A stretch of 8,297 nt of DNA from Paracoccaceae bacterium (GCA_002400675.1 NVQY01000044.1:1-8297); one strand, 5' to 3'; positions 1 to 6,431 are shown, counted from the first letter of the stretch. Notes: a model not told the origin generated them from the sequence alone. Numbers and translations are program-made.

Positions 1-96
1 GGCGGCACACGTCGCTAGGCGGCAAAAGCCCCTTGGCATTCGAACGAAAGGCCGCATAATGAGTTGAGAGACCGGAACGAAACCGTGACAGGTCCA
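1..96 (+). mobile_element. Right end of an IS3-family insertion sequence (partial)
   Basis: Reading from base 3, the frame encodes RHTSLGGKSPLAFERKAA and stops at TAA 57-59. This matches the typical C-terminus of IS3-family OrfB transposases (the R-H-x-x-L-G-x-x-S-P-x-x-F-E pattern after the catalytic core). About 37 noncoding bases follow, ending in CA at 95-96, as expected of IS3-family termini (5'-TG...CA-3'). Immediately after 96 the reading frame of a coupling protein picks up, so the element appears to have inserted into that gene. The exact terminus and the inverted repeat cannot be proven because the left end lies outside the window. Confidence 0.6.
3..59 (+). CDS. IS3-family transposase OrfB, C-terminal 18 residues (partial)
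   Basis: Only the last 18 codons of this gene lie in the window. The residues H-T-S-L-G-G-K-S-P-L-A-F-E correspond to the conserved tail of the integrase-core (DDE) transposases of IS3 elements. The stop is TAA at 57-59, followed by an in-frame TGA at 60-62. The catalytic residues are upstream of the window, so function cannot be judged. The identification rests on a short but characteristic motif. Confidence 0.6.
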   Translation, partial: RHTSLGGKSPLAFERKAA

Positions 97-479
97 GCAA
101 TGGTCTTCAGGAAGCGTTTGAAGCCAACACATCTATCAAGCTGGCCGGGGGCGTGTCAGCCCGCGATGCGCGCGCCCTCGCCGGGCAGATGTCGGCGGAC
201 CCGGATCTGATTCAGCGCCAGCCCAAGGGCACCTTCGCCACCTTTGTGCGCGGATTGACGGACCGCGCGGTGCCGATCAGCTTCCCGTTCTTCGTCATGG
301 AAAAGCTGCCACGCGCCACAAAAGATAAGGTCGATGCAATTCGGGAACACAGTCGCAGCGCCTATGCTGAGCCATTGCAGAAAATGGCCGAACATGGCGA
401 GCCACCCCAGAAACCAGATCCTAAAATAACACTGCTAAATCAGGATGATGATCCAACAAAACCTTCACCGGAGCTCTGA
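97..479 (+). pseudogene. Type IV secretion coupling protein (VirD4/TraG-like), C-terminal remnant
   Basis: Coupling proteins are inner-membrane ATPases that hand the relaxase-DNA complex to the conjugative type IV secretion channel. Only about the last 126 codons remain here. The segment AFEANTSIKLAGGVSARDAR, encoded at about 114-173, followed by a TFATFVRGLTDRAVPISFPF-like stretch, resembles the C-terminal part of VirD4/TraG-type ATPases in alphaproteobacterial mobile elements. Homology-like sequence starts before the GTG at 153, the first possible start of an open frame, and runs back to about base 99, where it meets the apparent IS3 end. The 5' part, with the Walker motifs, is therefore absent and the gene is probably inactivated by the insertion. 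The end is TGA 477-479, 19 bases before the next gene in the same direction. If the IS is merely adjacent to a recombined end, the gene is still truncated. The family assignment is from pattern recognition only. Confidence 0.6.
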
Positions 480-498
480 TTCCGGCTAACTTCCCTGC

Positions 499-1392
499 AT
501 GATACAAGCGGATTCCTTAGGCCGATCAACATTCCATCACATAACGCCACAAGAGCGCGTGCACCCGACGAATCGCGAGATTCGCTGGCTTAAGCACATC
601 GAGCGCCACGGCCCGCAATCATCGCAATATCTCTATGAACTGACGCGAGACACGCATCGCTGCAAGGATACGGCGCTGCGGCAGTTGCAAAAGCTGCGCG
701 CTGGCGGATACCTAACCCTTCCGCGTCAGCAACGGGCAACCGAACGCGCCGAATTCAATCAGTATATCTATGATTTGACGAAGAAGGCCCAGGATCATCT
801 CGTTGACCATGGTATTGCTGAACCAACAGTCCGGCCTACTGGTCATTGGTGGCATGGGTACATGACATCCTGCGTTACCAGTTCCATCGACATTGCCGCC
901 GCCCGTTGCGGTGTACGTTACATCTCAGCGCATGAAGTTCTGGCCATCAAGGGGACTTCAATGGCAATTCCTATTGGGCGGAGCAAGTTGATACCTGATC
1001 AGCTGTTTGCACTCGATTATGGCGGTAGCTTCCGTGCCTTCTCTCTGGAGATTGATCGCGGTACTGAACCAAAAACGTCCAGATTATCTCGCAAGAGTTA
1101 CGCCTCCTCCATTGAAATGTATCGCAAGGTCATTGAGCAGAAACTGTACCAATCACACTATGGGCTTAAGGCCAGCCTGCTGGCGTTGTGGGTGTTTTCG
1201 AGTCGCACAAATGAAATTAAATTTTTAGAAATGGTGGCAAATGTCAGCGCGTCGCTGTCTGCTGCAATTTTGACGCAGTCCTTGCCAAGTTTCAACCAAG
1301 ACATGCATTCTGCTCCACCTCTAAGTAAGCTGTTCTATGGAGCATGGAATCGCGCAAAAGGCGAAGAAATTGTGATAGGAAGCGCACCCTAG
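499..1392 (+). CDS. Replic_Relax (replication-relaxation) family protein
   Basis: This 297-residue protein fits the Replic_Relax family, found on plasmids and integrative elements and thought to take part in element replication or mobilization; its biochemical role is not well established. Residues about 25-105 form a winged-helix-like DNA-binding region (REIRWLKHIERHG, then a predicted recognition helix DTALRQLQKLRAGGYL). Residues about 155-235 hold the family's signature: PDQLFALD at 166-173, then FSLEIDRGTEP at 181-191, then a Lys/Tyr-containing helix. The PD...ExD arrangement recalls nuclease-like folds, but I do not claim activity. The ATG at 499 has no convincing ribosome binding site, so translation may be coupled to the upstream coupling-protein frame ending at 479. 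Stop is TAG 1390-1392. The gene appears intact, unlike its upstream neighbour. Confidence 0.75.
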   Translation: MIQADSLGRSTFHHITPQERVHPTNREIRWLKHIERHGPQSSQYLYELTRDTHRCKDTALRQLQKLRAGGYLTLPRQQRATERAEFNQYIYDLTKKAQDHLVDHGIAEPTVRPTGHWWHGYMTSCVTSSIDIAAARCGVRYISAHEVLAIKGTSMAIPIGRSKLIPDQLFALDYGGSFRAFSLEIDRGTEPKTSRLSRKSYASSIEMYRKVIEQKLYQSHYGLKASLLALWVFSSRTNEIKFLEMVANVSASLSAAILTQSLPSFNQDMHSAPPLSKLFYGAWNRAKGEEIVIGSAP

Positions 1393-1632
1393 AATAGAAC
1401 AAAAAAAAGCAACGAGGGGCGAGTTCCTGTCGCTCTCAGAGGTTGCGAATATCTTGGCTAATGTCTGTCAAAGCGGACATTCCTCCCTGCATGGGTGTCA
1501 CGCTAAAGTTGCACAACTACGCAGTCTAACTTGTCATACCCCTCAAACAACAAAAGGTTGTAAAAATCCAAGATCGAAAATAGGGTCAAATCAACAAATT
1601 TTAACTTGGCAGCAAATCTCTTGGGGGAAACA
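1393..1632. other. 240-bp intergenic region upstream of the defence operon
   Basis: AT-rich stretch that must contain the promoter of the SIR2-HerA operon. No -35/-10 pair stands out; TTGTAA at 1558-1563 and AAAATA near 1577-1582 are only weak, badly spaced candidates. An imperfect hairpin lies at 1460-1481 (AATGTCTG pairing with CGGACATT, one G-U pair, 6-base loop) and a 5-bp one at 1547-1561 (ACAAC/GTTGT). Neither is followed by a T-run, so neither is an obvious terminator. A short open stretch at about 1421-1459 encodes EFLSLSEVANILA, which faintly recalls the start of a small HTH (excisionase-like) protein but degenerates at once. Confidence 0.5.
1460..1481. repeat. Imperfect inverted repeat upstream of the SIR2-HerA operon
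   Basis: AATGTCTG (1460-1467) and CGGACATT (1474-1481) can pair as an 8-bp stem with one G-U wobble around a 6-base loop. No poly-T follows on either strand. It could be an operator, a remnant of a mobile element, or chance; the sequence alone does not decide. Confidence 0.35.
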
Positions 1633-2859
1633 TTGCAGTCTACACACAACCCAGACCGTTACATGGCAGACCTGCGCCAGTTGCTCTCTCAAGGACGTAA
1701 GAGAATAGGCCTTTTGGTAGGAGCGGGCGCTCCGTTGGCCATTCGCACGGATGGGTCAGGCAAGCTGGATGACGAAGGCACCCCATTAATCTCGGGAGTT
1801 GACGACTTAACCTCAAAGGCAGTTGCTGCATTGTCGGGAACAGAAGCAAGTGCCGTGGCGGCTATCATTAAATCACTAGAAGAAGACCCGAATGTAGAGA
1901 GCGTCAATATTGAAACGATTCTTTCTCGTGTCAGACTTCTTCAAAGCGCTCTCGGAAGCAGCGAAGTAAACGGATTGGATAGCGTCGGTCACGAAGGCGT
2001 TGGAAAAAACATTTGTGCTGCAATCGGAACCTTGGTCGGAGCTTACCTTCCCAAGGATAGATGCGCTTACAACGAAATTGTCTCGTGGATATCAGGAACG
2101 CAACGACCCCATCCCATTGAAGTATTCACAACTAACTATGATCTCCTTTTTGAAGAGGCGTTTGAGGCAGCACATGCTCCGTACTATGATGGCTTCTCTG
2201 GCAGTTACGAGCCGTTCTTTGACCCTGCAACCGTTTCCGGTGACGAACTTCCCGCTCGATGGTCACGTCTCTGGAAAATACATGGGTCGCTAGGTTGGAA
2301 GCTATCAGAAAATGGAGTGATTCGGAGCGGCGGACGGTATGAAAACCAATTAGTATATCCTGATCATTTAAAATATGACCTCACCCAAAAACAGCCATAT
2401 TCTTCCTTGTTCGAGAGACTTAAAAGTTTCCTGCTTACTCCAGATACTCTCCTGCTGACTACAGGTTTTTCATTTCGGGACTCACATATCTGCGCGGTGC
2501 TGGACGAAGCGTTAGCCATGAATTCGAACTCATCTGTTTTTGCTTTCCAATATGGATCGCTTGATGTTGAAGAATCGGCAGTCCAAATGGCATATTCGAG
2601 ACCAAACTTCTCCGTTTTTGCGTCAGACGGCGCTGTGATAAATGGCGTTAAAGCCAAATGGCAGTTGGGGCCACCGCCGAAGAACTGGTTAGAGATAAGA
2701 GCAACGTTTTGGGAGAATCATAATGACGACGATTCTGGATATTTTATCCTTGGAGATTTTGTAAAATTTTGCCGTTTTTGTGCGTTGTCACAGTCTGTTG
2801 ATTTCGAGATAAATTCCACTACCCAAGTAGCGACAGAAGCGGACGAGGCAACAGACTAA
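1633..2859 (+). CDS. SIR2-domain NADase subunit of a SIR2-HerA defence system
   Basis: Predicted 408-residue SIR2-fold protein. In known SIR2-HerA (Nezha) systems this subunit assembles with a HerA hexamer and hydrolyses NAD+ on phage infection, stopping growth. Visible motifs (counted from the TTG at 1633): VGAGAP at 29-34 for the nucleotide-binding glycine loop, TTNYD at 166-170 with the conserved Asn168, IHGS at 216-219 with the putative catalytic His217, and GFSFRDSHI at 278-286 near the end of the Rossmann fold. About 60 residues follow that I cannot assign, possibly a partner-binding tail. The start is chosen at TTG 1633 because GGGGGA lies at 1623-1628, four bases upstream; TTG 1606 and ATG 1663 are in-frame alternatives, the latter leaving only about 20 residues before the glycine loop. 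The gene ends TAA 2857-2859 and shares its last base with the herA start. Composition is more AT-rich than the chromosomal genes to the right. Confidence 0.87.
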   Translation: MQSTHNPDRYMADLRQLLSQGRKRIGLLVGAGAPLAIRTDGSGKLDDEGTPLISGVDDLTSKAVAALSGTEASAVAAIIKSLEEDPNVESVNIETILSRVRLLQSALGSSEVNGLDSVGHEGVGKNICAAIGTLVGAYLPKDRCAYNEIVSWISGTQRPHPIEVFTTNYDLLFEEAFEAAHAPYYDGFSGSYEPFFDPATVSGDELPARWSRLWKIHGSLGWKLSENGVIRSGGRYENQLVYPDHLKYDLTQKQPYSSLFERLKSFLLTPDTLLLTTGFSFRDSHICAVLDEALAMNSNSSVFAFQYGSLDVEESAVQMAYSRPNFSVFASDGAVINGVKAKWQLGPPPKNWLEIRATFWENHNDDDSGYFILGDFVKFCRFCALSQSVDFEINSTTQVATEADEATD

Positions 2860-4862
2860 TGACACAGTCCGATCCGACTTTTATTGGTGAGGTCAGCGCT
2901 GTTTCTGGTGCTTCAGTGACTGTTAAACTGGCCAAGTCGTTATCTTCAGGCTTGTCCATAATCCATGGAACAACCTACCGCGTTGGCCAAGTAGGTAGCT
3001 TTGTTCGCATTCCACAAGGCTATCAGGACTTATTTGGGATAGTCTCCGAAGTCGGGGCGTCAGCTGCTCCATCTATTGTTTCGATCGATGAAATGAACAG
3101 CGGAAGGTGGATGAAAGTCGAACTGGCTGGTGAAGCCGTCGGTGGTATTTTTGAACGCGGATTAAGCCAACATCCAAACGTAGATGATGCCGTTCACATA
3201 GTCGTTGAAAGCGACCTTAAGAAAATCTACGGCGATGATACCGAAGCGCAAATTGCAATAGGGCGATTGTCGAGCGCTGAGAATATAGTCGTTCGGCTCT
3301 CTTTGGACGCATTGGTGACACGGCATTCTGCTGTATTGGGATCTACTGGTGCCGGAAAATCTACTACCGTAGCAAGCCTACTGAGATCCATAGTTGCGCC
3401 ATTGGATGGGCCAGCGTCAATAGGCGCGCGTATACTGCTAATTGATGTCCACGGCGAGTATGCCAAAGCATTCGGCGAATTGGCTGAAGTGTTCAGCGCG
3501 ACACCGCATAACGGTGAAAACTCACTTTATGTCCCCTTTTGGGCGCTTGAAGCGAATGAACTACTTCGTTTCATCGCCGGGGAACTTAGTGAAAGTCATT
3601 CGATTGCATTCACCGATAAGATGCAAAAGCTTAAGGAGCTGCAGCTCGATGAAAACGACTACCCTGGTTTAGACCCGTTTTCACTGACCGTAGATACCCC
3701 AATACCATTCAGTCTGAAGCGGATGTGGCATCAGCTTATTGACTTTGAAAAAACAACGTTCACGGGCGCAGATAGAGACGTTCCTGCATTAATCGATGCT
3801 GGAAGCGAAACCCTTTTGGTGGAGCCAAATTACCAACCACACGCTATGGGCACGGCTGGCCCTTTTCTCAACACAGCAGCCAAGGGCATTCGACGCCCGT
3901 TGAATTTGTTGCGATCAAGGTTGCTGGATAAGCGCTTTGATTTTATTCTCCATCCTGGACCATATGAACCGAACCTGAAAGGTACAACCGAACAAGATTT
4001 AGACTCTTTGATCCGTGGTTGGATCGGCCATGATCGACCAATCACCGTACTCGATCTCTCAGGTGTTCCTAGTTCGGTACTTGTTCGTCTGATCGGCTCC
4101 ATCCTTCGAATTCTTTACGAAGCTCTATTTTGGGGTCGAGAAAAAACCGAGGGAGGAAAATTGCGCCCTCTCCTCGTCGTGATGGAAGAAGCTCATCGGT
4201 ACGTTAATCCAGAAAGTGGAAATGTTGCTGCGGACATGGTGAAGCGTATCGCAAAGGAGGGCCGTAAATATGGAGTTGGAGCTATGCTTGTTTCCCAGCG
4301 CCCTGCTGAAATCGACGAAACAGTATTGTCGCAGTGCGGCACAATCATTGCGCTAAGGCTTTCAAACCCTACTGACAGAAGTCGTGTTAAGGGTGCTTTA
4401 CCAGACAATTTGTCGGGATTGATGGACTTGCTGCCTGTCTTGCGGACCGGCGAAGCCATTGTTGCTGGTGAGGCAGCTAGACTGCCAGTTCGCTGCAGGG
4501 TGTTCTTACCAGATGAAGAGCATCGCCCCAACAGTGGCGATCCAAAGGTTTCGGAAGCATGGCGATTGAAACGAAAGTCAGAGGGCTACGATAGAATAAT
4601 CGCCTCATGGCGAGCACAAAACATATTTGAAACAATCGAGGTCGATGAAATGGAAAGACAGACAGTTGGCTCAAGCAACATAGCCTCGATTGGGTATGAC
4701 GACGCGACTGAGACCCTTGAGATAGAATTTCTGACTGGTGCGATCTACCAATATTACAATGTTGGTTCAGATATGCACCAGAATTTGATGGCTGCTCCAT
4801 CAAAAGGTTCGTTTTTGAATACCTATATCCGAAATGCCTACGCCTACTCCCGCGTCGGATAA
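2859..4862 (+). CDS. herA: HerA-type hexameric ATPase/helicase of SIR2-HerA system, with C-terminal KTSC domain
   Basis: 667-residue HerA/FtsK-superfamily ATPase (DUF87 type), predicted partner of the upstream SIR2 protein; in studied systems HerA forms a ring required for defence. Domains: an N-terminal beta-rich HAS-barrel at about 5-95; Walker A GSTGAGKST at 161-169; LLIDVHGEY at 193-201, a HerA hallmark; a long helical insertion at about 230-390; Walker B LLVVMEEAH at 438-446 with the tandem Glu443/444; SQRPAEIDETVLSQC at 479-493, the sensor region; ALPDNLSGLMDLLP near 513-526. Residues about 606-665 are separate: IASIGYDD, LEIEFLTGAIYQYYNV and SKGSFLNTYIRNAYAYSRV match the KTSC domain (around 60 residues, central YxY), otherwise known from the C-terminus of some lysyl-tRNA synthetases and as a stand-alone domain. 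The ATG overlaps the SIR2 stop (TAATG), implying translational coupling; a weak GAGG lies at 2845-2848. All ATPase motifs look intact. Confidence 0.87.
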   Translation: MTQSDPTFIGEVSAVSGASVTVKLAKSLSSGLSIIHGTTYRVGQVGSFVRIPQGYQDLFGIVSEVGASAAPSIVSIDEMNSGRWMKVELAGEAVGGIFERGLSQHPNVDDAVHIVVESDLKKIYGDDTEAQIAIGRLSSAENIVVRLSLDALVTRHSAVLGSTGAGKSTTVASLLRSIVAPLDGPASIGARILLIDVHGEYAKAFGELAEVFSATPHNGENSLYVPFWALEANELLRFIAGELSESHSIAFTDKMQKLKELQLDENDYPGLDPFSLTVDTPIPFSLKRMWHQLIDFEKTTFTGADRDVPALIDAGSETLLVEPNYQPHAMGTAGPFLNTAAKGIRRPLNLLRSRLLDKRFDFILHPGPYEPNLKGTTEQDLDSLIRGWIGHDRPITVLDLSGVPSSVLVRLIGSILRILYEALFWGREKTEGGKLRPLLVVMEEAHRYVNPESGNVAADMVKRIAKEGRKYGVGAMLVSQRPAEIDETVLSQCGTIIALRLSNPTDRSRVKGALPDNLSGLMDLLPVLRTGEAIVAGEAARLPVRCRVFLPDEEHRPNSGDPKVSEAWRLKRKSEGYDRIIASWRAQNIFETIEVDEMERQTVGSSNIASIGYDDATETLEIEFLTGAIYQYYNVGSDMHQNLMAAPSKGSFLNTYIRNAYAYSRVG

Positions 4863-5069
4863 AAGGCATTTGTTTTTGGGAATGCTGCCAGTTAATTCCG
4901 CAGGTCTTGGGAAATACAATTTCGTACGTCTACCCGAGAAAAAAGGCGCTGTTTTTCAATCAGTCACCACTCTGGAATGAATAATGCTGCACCTTTCATC
5001 AGCGTCCAGTTGTATAATTACACGGTACAGCAAAAACAGCAGATTCAGTAACAACTATGGGCCGGTCTA
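4863..5069. other. 207-bp noncoding stretch between herA and the IS5 element
   Basis: I see no gene here. A perfect TATAAT occurs at 5013-5018, within the short inverted repeat TGTAtaatTACA, but there is no good -35 at the right distance and no gene before the IS. A 5-bp GCATT/AATGC pairing just after the herA stop is too weak to call a terminator. The stretch ends at the CTAG target of the IS. Confidence 0.5.
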
Positions 5070-5086
5070 GGGCTTGTTGAGATTCA
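5070..5086 (+). repeat. IS5 left terminal inverted repeat
   Basis: GGGCTTGTTGAGATTCA, an exact reverse complement of 5894-5910. The preceding CTA completes a CTAG target. Confidence 0.9.
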
Positions 5087-5138
5087 GGATTCCCAAAGCT
5101 GATGACTTCTGATTCAATCTCCCAAAAGGGAGTTTTAG

Positions 5139-5896
5139 ATGTCAGGGGATCGTTATTCAATCACAGATCGGATGTGGAATCTTATGGAGCCGCATTGTCT
5201 GGGCAAGAAATCCGACCCGGGTCGAACGGGTAGCGACCCACGTCTATTTCTAGAGGCAGTTTTATGGATCGCCCGCACAGATTGCCCTTGGCGCGATCTT
5301 CCACCCCATTTCGGGAAATGGAACACCGTATTCAAGCGGTTCCGTGATTGGGTCAAAGCCGATGTTTTCAAACACATATTTGATGCATTGTCAGGGGAGC
5401 CAGACATGGAATATGCAATGATTGATGGGACAATCGTCAAGGTCCACCGCCACGGGCAGGGCGCAAAAGGGGGACTCAAAGCCAGGCTATTGGTCGGTCC
5501 AGGGGCGGGTTAAGCACCAAAATCCTGGCGTTGGTGGACGGCCTTGGAAATCTTGTGCGCTTCATCCTGATGCCGGGGCAGCGAGGCGAAACGACGGGCG
5601 TTGAGCGGCTCATGGAGGGCATCAGTTGCGGAGCGTTCCTTGGTGACAAGGCGTATGATGCGGATTGGTTGCGGGAAATGCTGGTCTCCCGAGGCATCGA
5701 GCCGGTCATTCCGGCTCGAAAAGGCCGCAGGCACCCAGCCGTCCATGATGCGGAAAAATACAAGTGGCGGCATCTCGTCGAGAACTACTTTCAGAAACTG
5801 AAGGAATTCAAACGCATAGCCATGAGGTCAGACAAAACCGACGATAGCTTTTCTTCAATGATCTATCTGGCCGCTGCCACCATCAACGCCCGATGA
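5139..5896 (+). CDS. IS5-family transposase, two frames joined by -1 frameshift
   Basis: DDE transposase that cuts and joins the element's ends. The first frame (5139-5513, 124 aa) has the N-terminal domain, including PWRDLPPHFGKWNTVFKRF at about 50-68, and the first catalytic Asp in YAMIDGTIVK (Asp96). The second frame (open to 5896) carries LGDKAYDADWL with the second Asp, and VENYFQKLKEFKRIAMRSDK with the Glu and the IS5 N-x-F-x-K-L-K signature. Moving back one base in the run AAAAGGGGG (5465-5473) gives the expected family sequence GGTQSQAIGRSRGGLSTKIL and a product of about 252 residues, the usual size. In the unshifted frame the protein runs into a stop at 5511-5513. Programmed slippage is common in this group, so I read it as probably functional; a plain inactivating mutation is the alternative. 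GGGAG at 5128-5132, six bases before the ATG, supports the start. Confidence 0.87.
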
Positions 5897-5910
5897 ATCT
5901 CAACAAGCCC
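5894..5910 (-). repeat. IS5 right terminal inverted repeat
   Basis: Exact reverse complement of 5070-5086; the transposase stop TGA (5894-5896) lies inside it. TAG follows, completing the CTAG junction. Confidence 0.9.
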
Positions 5911-5961
5911 TAGCAAGTGTGCCCAATTTTCTTGCCAGCTTCGGTGTCGAATCTCGAATTG

Positions 5962-5999
5962 AAAAAGGGTGGCCGGATAGTGCACACCCAGCCACCCTT
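5962..5999 (-). terminator. Intrinsic terminator of the alpA-like gene
   Basis: On the minus strand, AAGGGTGGC (5991-5999) pairs perfectly with GCCACCCTT (5965-5973) as a 9-bp GC-rich stem with a 17-base loop, and the T tract continues through 5962. It starts 5 bases after the alpA stop, the right place and orientation for a Rho-independent terminator. The loop is longer than usual. Confidence 0.65.
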
Positions 6000-6004
6000 G
6001 CTCC

Positions 6005-6205
6005 TTATGCAGGAGTGTCGGTCAGGTCTTCGCGACGATCCAGCCGTTCTTGCAGCCAGTTCAACACTTCGTCCTCAACCCATCCCACCCTGTTGGGGCC
6101 GAGTTGTATCCGCTGTGGGAACGTCCCGGCCTTTTCCAGTCTGGCCACGTGTTGTGGCGAGTATAGAACCAACTCCTTGAGCTGGCGTTTTGAAAGTATC
6201 CGCAT
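6005..6205 (-). CDS. AlpA-family small HTH regulator (excisionase-like)
   Basis: A 66-residue protein of the AlpA/HTH_17 type, small MerR-like winged-helix DNA binders encoded by prophages and integrative elements, where they regulate integrase expression or act in excision. The sequence begins MRILSKRQLKELV, continues SPQHVARLEKAGTFPQ (the HTH, about residues 3-30), has IQLGPNRVGWVEDEVLNWL (about 33-51, the wing and the conserved Trp42), and ends in a charged tail. The start at 6205 is preferred over the in-frame ATG at 6232 because a strong GGAGAG (6212-6217) sits six bases upstream of it. The gene stands alone between the IS5 element and tRNA-Leu, with its own terminator. Its position beside a tRNA gene suggests it belongs to the end of an integrated island. 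No integrase is seen next to it in the window. Confidence 0.85.
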   Translation of the reverse strand: MRILSKRQLKELVLYSPQHVARLEKAGTFPQRIQLGPNRVGWVEDEVLNWLQERLDRREDLTDTPA

Positions 6206-6211
6206 CTCGAT

Positions 6212-6217
6212 CTCTCC
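6212..6217 (-). promoter_or_regulatory. Ribosome binding site deciding the alpA start
   Basis: GGAGAG on the minus strand, six bases from the ATG at 6203-6205. It overlaps the coding sequence that the longer alternative start (6232) would imply, and so favours the shorter protein. Confidence 0.7.
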
Positions 6218-6431
6218 ATGATTGAAGAGCATCGCGATGCCCCAGGTTACGACAATACCAAGGCAGGCGGATGATAGCTATTTCTGCATGGGAATGCCAC
6301 GAACGTCTTTCATCGCCACATAGTTGCACAAGCGAGAACATTGCTACACAAAATTTAAGGTAGGCTAAAAGGGGGTCCAGAAACGATGTTTTTGATTTTA
6401 TGTCTAAAAAACAATAAGATATCAAAGAAGT
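6218..6431. other. Noncoding island end between alpA and tRNA-Leu
   Basis: About 210 bp holding the alpA promoter region and the presumed att junction next to the tRNA 3' end. The perfect 12-bp palindrome GCATCGCGATGC (6229-6240) lies just upstream of the alpA ribosome binding site and could be an operator, although palindromes of this size also occur by chance. The 6340-6431 part is AT-rich, with T-runs on the minus strand that might help end tRNA transcription, but no clear hairpin. A minus-strand open frame across it runs into the tRNA and is not credible. Confidence 0.4.

Larger units (their letters stand above)
5070..5910 (+). mobile_element. IS5-family (IS427-like) insertion sequence, complete
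   Basis: An 841-bp element bounded by 17-bp perfect inverted repeats (GGGCTTGTTGAGATTCA and its complement). It is flanked on both sides by CTA/TAG, so that each junction reads CTAG; this fits insertion into a YTAR-type target with duplication of TA (5068-5069 and 5911-5912), as in the IS427 group of IS5. It holds one transposase split over two frames. Both ends are intact, suggesting a fairly recent insertion. Total length is normal for the group. It lies in noncoding DNA between herA and the alpA terminator and disrupts no recognizable gene. Confidence 0.9.

Noticed and set aside
1454..1708. 84-aa plus-strand open frame overlapping the start of the SIR2 gene
   Set aside because: Its translation is cysteine/serine/threonine-rich without family features, it overlaps a well-supported gene in another frame, and it has no ribosome binding site.
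4477..4869. 130-aa minus-strand open frame opposite the 3' end of herA
   Set aside because: It is the shadow of the KTSC-coding region, whose plus-strand translation matches a known domain.
5013..5018. Perfect TATAAT box between herA and the IS5 element
   Set aside because: No acceptable -35 at 16-18 bases and no gene downstream before the IS terminus; likely chance in AT-rich DNA.
5917..6221. Plus-strand open frames of 87 and 100 aa opposite alpA
   Set aside because: They are antisense to the well-supported AlpA gene and its terminator and have no recognisable domain.
1..6431. Second copy of the tRNA-Leu 3' end as the other att site
   Set aside because: I looked for repeats of the GGTGCGGCCGAGAAG-like 3' part across the left part and saw none, so the other boundary must be outside the window.
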